A stretch of DNA of 64,000 nt, from positions 171,860,445 to 171,924,444 of the forward strand of contig OY998176.1 of the NCBI GenBank assembly GCA_963921935.1, given 5' to 3'. Origin of the DNA: Galeruca laticollis (lineage: Eukaryota > Arthropoda > Insecta > Coleoptera > Chrysomelidae). The position numbers were made by a program, and so were the translations under genes. The notes beneath the pieces were generated by a model. It did no database searches, was not told the origin of the DNA, and was given only the letters and a program-made list of their open reading frames with translations. Shown here in pieces: positions 21,411 to 31,273 of this stretch. Position 1 is the first letter of the stretch, and each line of letters opens with the position of its first letter.

Positions 21411-23639
21411 TTAGTTTCTCACTCTATGATACCCTGTTAGCGAAGAGGAGTGATACACTGAATTTATATGTATTTTGTTTCTTTCTAACACATTGACGGT
21501 AAAACGTATGTTATCTCGTGATGTTCCCAATACTGTATAAACCGCGCTTTGTCCATATGCGTATTCGTCTACAATTTGCTGGATCCGTCCCTGGAATGAC
21601 AATATTTTGTTTGGTGGAATTTGACGAACGTGGGGCAGCAAACTTTTGAAGAAACTGTTGTGGTCATCTTCGTCCACTTCACGTTGACGTTTATTTGCAT
21701 TTTCCTGCAAATATCGTAATTTTTGGTGCTCAATTTCTATCATTTCTTCATTAAAAGAATTACTATCCCGTTTCCTTTTTATAGCTGTCTTGTGTTTATT
21801 AATCATTTCAGAAGAGTTCTTTTCATTGCCAGCCTCAAGATATTCAGTTTTACTGGAACTCGGTGCACTAATAGAGTCCTCATTTGTCAATATCGCAGAG
21901 TATAACTCGGTGTCTTGCATGGACACATTATTATCGGTTTCGGCATTTTCTTCTTCAATCTCGGTAATTTCTATTGTGGTGCAATTTCCACCAGAAGTTC
22001 GCGCTTTCACTATGTGTTTCAGAAATAAAAGGGATTGAAAATATGGCCGTTTTACCGCGTAATTCGGTGCAGGCTCCCCCGATCGGGTTTTTGGTATTTT
22101 TCCAAATTCTACAGAAAACTGGTCTCGCAAGTACTTCCATTTTTCCTTAGAACCATTTCTGAAAAACAAACAATATACTAATCAATGATAATAGCTAGGG
22201 ACTTTAAGGAAAGATAATATGAACGTTTGAACGATAGTGGTTTATTGTATTTGTAATTGTTGTAACTTAACAATAGAAGAGCACAAAATTCTGTACTTCT
22301 ACCCTGTGTCTGATAATAAGGTCCGCATCATATGGGAATAATTCCATATGATGCAGGCTTTAGCAGACATACTATATATTTTAAGTTAACCAAAGAAATC
22401 AAAGCATGGCAAATGTAGGTTTATCATTTCCGTCCTTTTTTTACCCTTTTCAACAAACCGTCTAACGAAAGTTATGATAATATTATTTATTACAGGTATT
22501 TGGCTACAGGCTCATTCAAGACGCTTGCATTTTCGTTTCGAATGGGAGCCTCAACCGTAGGAAAGATCATATCTGAAACTGTAGTAGCATTATGGGAAGA
22601 ATTACAACCCGAACATATGCCTATTCCAAGGACGGATATCTTCCAAAAAATAGCTGAAGATTTTTACAAAACATGGAATTTCCCGCATGTTATCGGCGCC
22701 ATTGATAGAAAACATGTCCGCATTATTTGTCCAAAAAAATCTGTGTCGATGTTTTTCAACTATAAAAAATATGTTTCTGTAGTACTTCAAGGAGTAGTTG
22801 ATGCTAATTACAAACTAATTGCAATAGACGTAGGTGGATATGAAAAGCAGAGTAACGGCGGCACATTCCAATCATCGAATTTTTATAAACTACTCACTAC
22901 AAAGCAAATAAAAATTCCAACGACTTCTTCTCTACCTGGAACAAATCCTAAAACCCCATACGTTTTCATAGGAGATGAAGGATATCCACTTTTAGATGTT
23001 GTGCTTAAACCATATAGCGGAACAAATTTATCTATTGAAGAAGAATGCTTTAATAACAGACTCTCCAGGGCACGTAAAACCGTTGAATGTACTTTTGAGA
23101 TCCTGTATTCAAAGTGGCGAATCCTATCTAAAGCCATCGAAACTAATATAGATGCTGCAGACAATATTATCAAATGTGTTTGTATTTTATAAAACACGAT
23201 TTTTGATAGGGAAGGTATAGAAATACACCTAACCGATATAGAAATTCTGCCAAGAACACAAAACAATCAGCATACTGGAAGACCGTTAAATTCAGCAAAA
23301 ACTATAAGGGATATATTTAAAAACTTCTTCACTAATAATCCTTTAAATTATAGAAATTAACTACTTTGAATCAGGGTTATTGTACATACAAATAAAACTG
23401 TTTGAGATTTGTAAACCTAACCTAACTAAATGGGTAATCTGTTACATAATAAATAATACTAGTTATTATTATGATTTGATGAAAAATTGTAATAAAGTAC
23501 ACTCACCTTCAATTTCCATTTCATTAGAAATTTCCATCCATAATTTCTGCACTATATTCCTGTGGTTGTGGGATTTAAGTCGTTTGTCTCATAATGCATT
23601 TCTTTGAAAAATCGCAGAAATCAGTGATTCGACATCCAT
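21411..23639 (-). pseudogene. MADF/BESS protein of the Harbinger-like element, two exons
   Basis: Exon 1 (23639-23507) begins MDVESLISAIFQRNAL. A TGA then stands where MADF domains have Trp, then DKRLKSH...KLWMEISNEMEIE and a GTGAGT donor follow. Exon 2 starts after TTTTTCAG at 22158 (NGSKEKWKYLRDQF), completing the MADF DNA-binding fold. An acidic linker follows, with a basic patch KRKRDSN, a C-terminal BESS motif (FFKSLLPHVRQIPPNKILSF at about 21660-21600) and the end at 21411. The splice phase is off by one as read, so a small indel near the junction is likely. Such proteins pair with PIF-type transposases. Exon 2 lies in the transposase intron, and transposase exon 2 lies in this gene's intron. 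Confidence 0.78.
22325..22354. repeat. Perfect hairpin in the shared intron
   Basis: GCATCATATGG and CCATATGATGC form an 11-bp perfect stem around an 8-nt loop. It sits between MADF exon 2 and transposase exon 2, so it is intronic to both genes. Confidence 0.85.
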
Positions 23640-23907
23640 TATCGCACCTCCAGCTCCGAAAGTAAGCGACCAAGAACTACAAATTCATTCCGGTAAAAAG
23701 TCGGCGCCGATCTGCACTGCGGGTGCATTTAAACGCGAATTAAATTATTGGCGCTTATAAGCGCTTGTTACCAGCAAGCAGGCAATCTGCTTTCTTTGTG
23801 TCCGTACCTTTATCATTGACGCCGTTGATTGTCATTGTAGCGGCAAAATTTGAGTAAGTGTCAAAATTATTGCTATCGCGTTTCCATTCGAAAATATTAA
23901 AAGTATC

Positions 23908-24934
23908 ATGAATTTATCCAGTGATTCAGAATCAGAGTGTGAAAATTCACCATCTGAAATTACAAAGAGTGCAAATAATATATTGGAAAGATTACTACCA
24001 AAAAAATCAAAGAATGAATATGAAAAATATTACAAACTATTCATGGATTGGAAACAAAGAAAACGGATTCCATTTCAGAAAATATTTTGATTGCGTTTTT
24101 TGGTGAATTATCGGAAAAATGGAAATCTTCAACAATGTGGAAAATATATTCAATATTAAAAGCAACTATAAACGTAACATGGTACAGACATTTCAAGATA
24201 TAAAAAACTTAAGGCATTCTTAAAACGTTGTTCTGATACGAACTCAGTCAAGGCATCGAGGGTTTGCACAGCTGAAAATGCTCAGCAGTTTTTGCAAAAT
24301 GCTCCAGACAATATATATTTAGCGACAAAACTAAGTTTTAAATTAACGCTAACGTAAACCATGTTTAATTTTCTTTTACCCGAATTGAGACCCGTAGTTT
24401 GCGAGGAAGAGATCTTTGATATAATGTTTATCAAACATTTCTTTAGCTGAAGGCTTAGTAGACGAGAAGTTGTAGGTTCAAACCACCGACAAGGCAATTT
24501 TTTTAATTTAATAGTTTATTTTTTATGCATCTTTGCGAAAAAAAATTAGTTCTGGTTAGTCCAGGATTAGTCCTTTCTGATAAAAAGCGTTTTTAAACTA
24601 TTGTTATTATTTCGCGTGGACAGAGAATAATAAAAATGGTACGCGTTACGATATAATTTTTGTTATACCTAGTTTCGTTATTTTATATAATTTTTCATAG
24701 GTCGTTCTTGTCATTGGTGTCATGGGAGTATGTCGCAAAAATGAGCTTTACAACGTGGTTTCGGATATAAAGGATCTAGAAACGGCATTTTTAATATCCA
24801 TTCCAAATACGAAATCTAAAAAACCACAAGAATTTACCGTAACAGGAGAATTCTACAACATGCCCAAACAAATTGCCACTTTTTTTAATCTAGAGAACCA
24901 TCAAGAATACATTGGTCATTGTTATCGGATATAA
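23908..24934 (+). pseudogene. Crypton tyrosine recombinase, broken, with an insert
   Basis: An ATG at 23908 begins an acidic Ser/Glu-rich start, then LPKKSKNEYEKYYKLFMDWK (core-binding domain). After a frame change ILIAFFGELSEKWKSSTMWK follows, then KLKAFLKR...RVCTAENAQQFLQ and APDNIYLATK up to about 24330. The catalytic part resumes at about 24700 with VIGVMGVCRKNELYN (the Arg box) and FTVTGEFYN, and ends at TAA 24932-24934. The C-terminal HxxR and Tyr region is absent. The gap 24330-24700 holds a SINE-like insert and may be partly an intron. Confidence 0.72.
24430..24530 (+). mobile_element. tRNA-derived SINE-like head
   Basis: TTAGCTGAAGGCTTAGTAGACG resembles a degenerate pol III A box, and GGTTCAAACC about 30 bp on is a good B box, followed by ACCGACAAGGCAA and T-rich sequence. 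The A-to-B distance is short for a tRNA and no cloverleaf can be drawn, so it is at best a SINE remnant. Confidence 0.35.
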
Positions 24935-25949
24935 AGTAGAATATTACTTGGATTATTGAGTATTTACCTGATAGTATTTGTGATTGAGTTCTGCGATATA
25001 AATTATATTTTGTTCAATTCCATTAAAAAATATATATTTAAAATCTATGATCGTGGAGAAAGTATGGTCTGCTACTCGGTTAGAATGAAAATTCGTGATT
25101 CTCGTGGTTCATCACGCTCGTCTTCGGCTCGCGCTCGGAGCTTTCCACTCGCATAGAATTGTTATTGTAACCTTGTTACAGAATATACTATTCTCCTCCC
25201 TGCATCAATAATTCTTGGATTTTTATTAATTCAATGCCACACTTTTCGCGCGAAATTATAAAGGCAGCTCTGACCGATGTATATAGCGTCATAGGCATTT
25301 TTACTTTATCAATAACGTCAAGCTGACAGTTTATTATCAAACATTGAGAGAAATTGAAATTATTAGTGCTATTCAACACTTCGATCTTGATTCCGATTTT
25401 GTTTATAATCGAAATCAAAAACGGATTGATGTTTGTTGAACGATCAAAAAAAATTGTCATTTGTCATGTCATTTTACAAATCAATATTGACATAACTTCA
25501 TCATTATTTTTGTTCATTTCACGTGTATTTCACACTTTTCGCAAGTTCATTTAGTTTAATCACGTTTAATTTTATAGAATCTGTTCTGTTAACTAAAAAT
25601 GTAATATACAATTGCAAAATATCACTAAAATCACATAACCCATAGACAAACGGTAGTTTATTTAAATTTTTAGACCAATCACATGCTTCCGATTTACGAT
25701 TGTTTTCAACAGCATCATAATTTTGGACCGATTATAATCAGAGTGATCGATTGATATCGAAAATGTATTGTTGAACATGTTGTTTTTTAAATGACAGGAA
25801 ATGATTGTAATCGATTGTCGCGTTGAATAGCACTATTGATATGTATAACAGCTGAATGGATATAAAAAAACAGCGAATATCGCTTGTCTATCGCTGCTGC
25901 AGGAAAATCGAGGAAGAGGTATGAAACAACGTATTAATACTTCATGAAA
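24935..25949. other. No recognisable gene
   Basis: AT-rich spacer between two Crypton fragments. Small frames here have no family signature. Confidence 0.5.
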
Positions 25950-26215
25950 TAGTGCCAAACAAAGACTGCTTCTGCAGTTTCAGAAACCGTGCTTTGGCGA
26001 ACTTTCACGAAAAATCTGCTGTACTAAAGTCTACATTAGGAGTATGGTGTGAATATTCCATGTTGAAGTCCACCCTTTTTATAGAGGACAATATAGATAT
26101 TTCCAAGTATCCTAAACTTCGAGCATTTTTAAAAAGAATTAATGACGGGTATAAACCCAGAAAATCCAATGTGCTTGACAGGGAAGATGTTAGCTTGATC
26201 TTGTTGATGAAATAA
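25950..26215 (+). pseudogene. Crypton core-binding domain fragment
   Basis: Codons from about 25952 give LANFHEKSAVLKSTLGVWCE, then YSMLKSTL, DNIDISKYPKLRAFLKR, GYKPRKSNVL and DREDV, ending at TAA 26213-26215. This matches the same part of Cryptons as 24120-24280 of the neighbour, but is a separate, differently diverged copy. No catalytic region follows. Confidence 0.65.
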
Positions 26216-26767
26216 AAAAATTAAGGTATCACCTATGTTTGTAGTTAAAACTTAATGAATAAGATACACTTTTTATATGGCATAAATTATTACCACACAA
26301 GGGTGGTAAGTTGACTTACAACCCGTCGTCAAGGGCAATCGATACCATTTTGGTAATTGTTACTTACATCCTTCAAAATGGGTTGCTCACAATATAAGGA
26401 GGAGAAAAAACATATTATATATCTAAAAAGTTCTAGGGGACAAAAAAGTTCCTAAACTAATGTGTTCAATGGTCTGGATATATCACCTAAACAATCTACT
26501 GTTGTCATCGTCTACCACTTGTTTCTAATCTGTATCCTACTAATATAACAATATGGGTTAATAAAAATAACATACATAAAAATTCTCCAATATTAGCTAT
26601 TGCATATCTCAATATATCATACCTTTCCATTAATAGTGACGAGCAAAGTGTTTTTTCAGCTATATTATGACATATTCTCATACCTAATTATGACATACCA
26701 AGTAACTATTGCACAGTTATAAAATAATACTTTGGTAAGCCGAGTACCTAATATCTGCAAAATATTT
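26216..26767. other. Low-content spacer, possible LINE linker
   Basis: Many stops in all frames. It might be the degraded linker between RT and the RNase H piece that follows, but no motif proves it. Confidence 0.3.
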
Positions 26768-27170
26768 ACAGACGGGTCCAAATCTCATCTAGGTGTCGGA
26801 TGTGCTATATACACATCTAACCAGAAAACATCATTACAATAGATATTAAACCCTCATTGCTCAATTTTCACTGCAGAGCTATAAGCCATATCTTATGTCC
26901 TAACTGGACTTTACGCAGTAATCTACCATATCAAAACTTGGTCATTTTTTCGAATTGCCAGTCAGCTTTAACAGCCTTTAGAAACTCTGCAAGAAGTATA
27001 TATTACAATAGTATAATCGTACAAATATTATGTATATTAGATGAATTGAGAGAACTTAATAAGTCTGTAAGGTTTATGTGGGTGAAAGGCCACTTTCAAA
27101 ACTTTGGAAACGAAAAAAGTAGATCGACTAGCCGAAACCGCAATTCTTTTCGGATTGGAAGATAGTTGTT
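26768..27170 (+). pseudogene. LINE RNase H domain relic
   Basis: KIFTDGSKSHLGVGCAIYTS (first catalytic Asp) opens the domain at about 26768. A degraded middle follows, then LVIFSNCQSALTAF, where the usual SDSQSAL Asp is Asn. ILDELRELNKSVRFMWVKGHF and NEKVDRLAETA follow, with one frame change at about 27115. The form is that of I/R1-type LINE RNase H. A short extension to about 27330 (GTGAGACACAATTGG and on) may be the C-terminal linker. Confidence 0.6.
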
Positions 27171-29784
27171 TACCACAGCGTGATGTCATTTGCTCAAAAA
27201 AGGAGAGTGTGAGACACAATTGGAAAATATAATGGTCGGCATTCAGCAAAAGTAGTAATAACCAGGCTCGGGACACTGCAGACCGGGCCATCTATAAAGC
27301 CTGTCGGGGGATGAGGGGGATAGAACCTCCACAGGACACTAAAAACAAAAAAATCTAATACATAATCACAAAAAACCTATACTTTATTGTAATGTACTAA
27401 AAGCTAGGAACTGTAGGCAAGAATTTTATGAGAAAAATAAAGCTAAAATGTAGTTGTAGTTTGAGGGGCTCAAAATTTGAAAAAAATTCCGATCTCCCGG
27501 TAGTTCATCCCCACCCCCCAGAGCTTCATCCTAGTTACGCCACTGATAAAAGTATAGTTTGGTTTTTTTGACTAATCGTTGTATGTTATAAAATAATCGA
27601 TTATGCTTCTATTTCCATTGATCGTTGCCATCTTTACATGTATAGTAAATCTGTATTTCATGATCTTTTCATTTGAATATTTCAACAAGAAATACGAATA
27701 TCGCTAAACCAAGATGATCGTTTTGAAGTATAAAAATTTTACTTCCGAAATCGTTTCTGTAAATTGAAATCGGACCATACCTTTCGTATTCAGGTCTGCT
27801 GGAAAATTGCATAGTGAAAAATTAATATGGCCACAGATCGAAAAGTAAGCATCGTACAGTCCCTACTTTTTGCACTTATAAAGTTTGTATTGGAAACTAA
27901 TACTGGCCGGAGTATATACGCTATGACTCAAAAAATAAGCGAGTTATGATTTTTTAAAAAAACTGTGCCGGTTTTCCCCGATTTTCTCCCATACTAACGG
28001 TCCAATCGAGCTGTTCGACATCTCGTTTTCTACATGTTTTTATTCTCTATAATTTCTCTGATGACGATATCACAGTTTTTAGTTTTATAAGCAAAAAACT
28101 AAAAAAGCCATTTTTTACATAAAATTGTTAATATCAAAATTATGATTTATAAAGTCAAGTGAAAAACATCTCACTATATCATAAGAAATTATTCTCCAAA
28201 CAAAGGCGCAGCCGGTTTTCTACTAACACTATTTACACCAAAAGCTCACTCCAAATATCTGTAGCTTGGTCTAGTACTATATTATGGGAATTTCTTTAAT
28301 GTACCTATGAAAAATATAAAAATCAGTATATTCAATAAACCGGAGTGGATGTAGAGTGTTCTAAATAAAGTTTATATGGAGGGCACCTTATTGTGAAAAG
28401 AAAACGAGTGTTCATGTTTATCATCCTACTACTCGGTTTCTACTAATTCTGTTGCATAGAGCAATGATTGACTCATATCTTAGTTACACATCATTCATTG
28501 GCAATGAATGATGTGTAACTTTGATATGAGTGAATGTGTTTGCTGCGACATGTCCTATGTATTTCTTTTAATGTTGCATGATTTGTTTATTCGTGAGGGA
28601 TCAACTTCCCAAACCCAAAAAAACCAAAACATGGTGCCACAATAATCAAAATTTGGGTGGGTTGAGGAAATCTGAACTCCCATAAAAAATTTCTGGATGC
28701 AATGATTCCGTCATTTTTGTTCTGAAAGATACACTAATGATAAGAAAGCCCCATGGTCATTTTCATTACAATACGTTTAATAACTCTTGAAATATGTGAA
28801 AAATCAATTTGCATTTGGTATTTTCAAAGAGCCGCGATTTTTTTTGTATGCGATAAGTTCTATCGATTTATTGTTGGTCCCAGAATATGTCGTTTAATTT
28901 GGCACCACACCCTGTATATACAATATATAGAAGTAATGTTTTCATTGTAGCTTCTTTCATGTTTAAGACTTAGAATGAAAGTATACACGATAACAATATA
29001 GGTTTGGTGATAGTTCAATATTTTCCAAAATAGGAAATGGCATCTATTGGTATGATAAAGTAATATCCAAAACATATCCCTGTGCGCATAAACGGATGTC
29101 CGATGTTTTTTACATGACGATTTCCAGAAATTTTAGCAGCTCAGTAGACAATTCAAATGTGTAGAAAATACACATTTAGAAATTAATTTCTACTGTTATA
29201 TTATGGCACTTGTTAATTAAGAATAACCGTTTTTTCAACATAATTAACAAATTACAATATTAATACGGATTACGTTATTTTACAATAGAATACAATACTG
29301 GGCAAACGTTATAACTAATACGAATATCTCTTGGACGTTTCTTCAACTGAATATGGTACTAGATACTATTTTCTTCCAAGGTAATTAGAAAAGCCAAAGA
29401 AGTACGTGTTTGAGGTTGAAGTCGTTTCTGATTTTTTAGGTTTATCTGGAAAAGAAAATTAAATTAAACATTTTATAGGAGTTGTACCTACACATATTTA
29501 TAGTAGAAACTCTATAGGATTGTCAGTCCCTCTTTTTATAATTGGCAAAAAGTTAGTAAAAGCGAATGAATATTTATTTATTCATCATCACACGCCATTT
29601 TAGCGCTAATATCCATAAAGTAACGCATTATTAATTGAATAAACAGTAAGTCAGATAAAAATACTGAAACAAGTCAATTTTTGATTTTAATGTATTATTT
29701 TAAAGAATAATCTATGATAAATGGTAAATAACCTTTGAGTGAGGACGCAGCAACAGTTTTTACGTTCATTAAAAAAAATAGTAT
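27171..29784. other. Long stretch without genes
   Basis: No coding region is recognised. CCTAGTTACGCCACTG at about 27529-27544 looks like a terminal-inverted-repeat end seen in many animal DNA transposons, but no partner end was found. A hairpin is at 28471-28531, and a CACACCCTGTATATAC word at 28905-28920 matches repeat-end words elsewhere in the window. Confidence 0.45.
28471..28531. repeat. Long near-perfect hairpin
   Basis: ACTCATATCttAGTTACACA with TCATTCATT pairs to AATGAATGATGTGTAACT with ttGATATGAGT. The stem is about 29 bp with one mismatched pair of T's, and the loop is 2-3 nt. Confidence 0.9.
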
Positions 29785-29905
29785 GTAAAACTCTTATCAC
29801 AATGACATTTTGTAGTACTAGTGCTTTGCGTAACGAACCGCTTCGCGGTTCGTTACGCAAACTGCACTCGTACTACAAAATGAGTCATTGTGACACTTGT
29901 TTTAC
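29785..29905. repeat. 120-bp imperfect palindrome with a strong central hairpin
   Basis: The centre GCGTAACGAACCGC-TTCG-CGGTTCGTTACGC is a perfect stem with a TTCG turn. The pairing continues outward with small gaps: GTAGTACTAGTGC against GCACTCGTACTAC, and CACAATGACATTTTG against CAAAATGAGTCATTGTG. It lies 25 bp before the Jockey element begins. Confidence 0.92.
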
Positions 29906-29948
29906 AATATAATATTTTTTGTTATTAAAAGTGTTGACTTGAGAAAAA

Positions 29949-31273
29949 TGGAGCTCAAACAGAAGAACTAGGAGCTGAAAGAGAAAGCTCACTGAAGCTC
30001 AAGCGACGATCTGCAGACTGGAGAAAACCGTCAACGCGCTGATGAATGACCTTGCCGAATCAAGGGAAGAAAACCGCAAATTTCAAGAAGAAATTAGTGC
30101 GTTCCAGGCACAATTGTCCGAGAAGTCCAAGGAGACCAACAAACCAACCCAGATCAGCCAAGCAGCAACGGCAACTATGAAAACGATACAACAGGAAGAA
30201 GAAGCGATGGAAACCGCCATATAAGATGAAGACGATTTCTCTCTGCCCCCGAGAGGAACCCCACGCCAACAGAGAGTATAAAATAAAAAAGAAGCCCAAG
30301 CTCCAACCCAGGCAGAGAAAATTCAACCAACAAAAGAAAAGAGGCCACCACCGATAATACTCAAGACAACGAAGGACTTCCCGAAGATAAGGAGAGAAGC
30401 CCAAGCAAGAGGAGTCAACATAAATACCACCTACAACGAGAGATTTGGGATCAAGATAACCCTAGAAAAAGCCGATGACAACTGGACATTAAGTAAGTAT
30501 CTAGAAGAACTCCAAGGGTACATCTTCACCGACCTAGAAGACGAGGTAGCGAAAAACGTCATCAAAGGACTATCCACAGACGAAGACGTTGAGGACATCA
30601 AAGAGAACCTCCAGGGATAAGGAACACACGTCAAGAGGATCACCCAACTTCACTCCAAGTATGGAGAGTAAAGATGACTACACCTATCTTCATTGTGGAC
30701 TTCAACAAAGAAGACACAGAAAATATGAAGAAAGTAGAATATATCTTTACCGCGAAGACACGACAAGAAAACCCCAGAAGAAATAGCGGGCCAACGTGGT
30801 GCTACAACTGCCAAGGCTACCATCATGGACAACCGACGTGCCACATGGATACAAGATGTGTCAGATGCGGAGGAAGTCACCGTTCCTGAGACTGCGAAAG
30901 ACCGAAAAAAAGTCCTGCAACCTGCGAACACTACGAAGGTAAGCATCCGGCCAACTACAGAGGATGCCCCAAAGCATCCAAGAAAAAGACGGCAATGTTA
31001 AAAACGACAGGATAACAAACAACCCCCAAGACGACTACTACCCAAGGTCCAGCCAGAGACCAACTAACCCCCACTAGGACAGCAGGGATGAGCTACGCCA
31101 GCACAGCCAAGAAGTTGGCACCCGTCCAGCCGAAACAAGAACAACAACCCGACGTCTTAGAATCCATGAATATGTCATTATCATCCTACATGCAGCAGAT
31201 GCAGGACATATTCTTCAGCCTGATAATGGATCCACACCATCCCGAATCAAACCAACTTATGATAGGAACCTAG
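29949..31273 (+). pseudogene. Jockey ORF1 (Gag-like, zinc knuckles), broken
   Basis: The start region is a coiled-coil (EAQATICRLEKTVNALMNDL and on). Then come PPIILKTT, YNERFGIKI and LEELQGYIFTDLEDEVAKNV, the RRM-like part of Jockey ORF1. At 30800-30990 there are three Cys/His knuckles, beginning CYNCQGYHHGQPTC, then CVRCGGSHRS and a CxxxxGKHPANYRGC form. The C-terminal MSYASTAKK segment is at 31088. At least five stops or frame changes break it. ORF1 proteins bind the LINE RNA. Confidence 0.75.

Larger units (their letters stand above)
17177..23360 (+). pseudogene. HARBI1-like transposase, two exons split by a 5-kb intron
   Basis: Exon 1 (17177-17452) has MVSSSDEDLLL. After a frame change it has GEYHHLFQSLKQHEQRFFQW, and then EERLVVTIR ending at an AG/GTGAGT donor. 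Exon 2 starts after TTACAG at 22496 and completes the codon to give RYLATGSFKTLAFSFRMGAS in phase. The DDE nuclease follows: Asp in IGAIDRKHVRI (usual GKH is RKH), Asp in VFIGDEGYPL, and Glu in VECTFEILYSKWR. Damage seen: a stop at about 17423, the exon 1 frame change, and TAA at 23190-23192 at the His of the LHN box. After that the frame stays open 55 codons to TAA 23358-23360. The catalytic residues are all kept. Confidence 0.82.
17038..23809. mobile_element. PIF/Harbinger-like element with MADF partner and nested inserts
   Basis: Left end GGGTACGGACACAAAGAAAG and the inverted right end AGGTACGGACACAAAGAAAG agree at 22 of 23 bases (through GCAG). TTA flanks both sides (17035-17037 and 23810-23812), the classical target duplication of this superfamily. 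The element encodes a HARBI1-like transposase (plus) and a MADF/BESS protein (minus). It also contains a dead mariner transposase, a 600-bp foldback and extra copies of the MADF gene end, so its 6.8 kb is enlarged by internal insertion and duplication. Confidence 0.9.

Noticed and set aside
24430..24530. A true tRNA gene
   Set aside because: B box is good but no acceptor stem, anticodon arm or correct A-to-B spacing can be drawn.
27529..27546. A DNA-transposon right end (CCTAGTTACGCCACTG)
   Set aside because: No matching left end, target duplication or gene was found, so it is mentioned only within the spacer.
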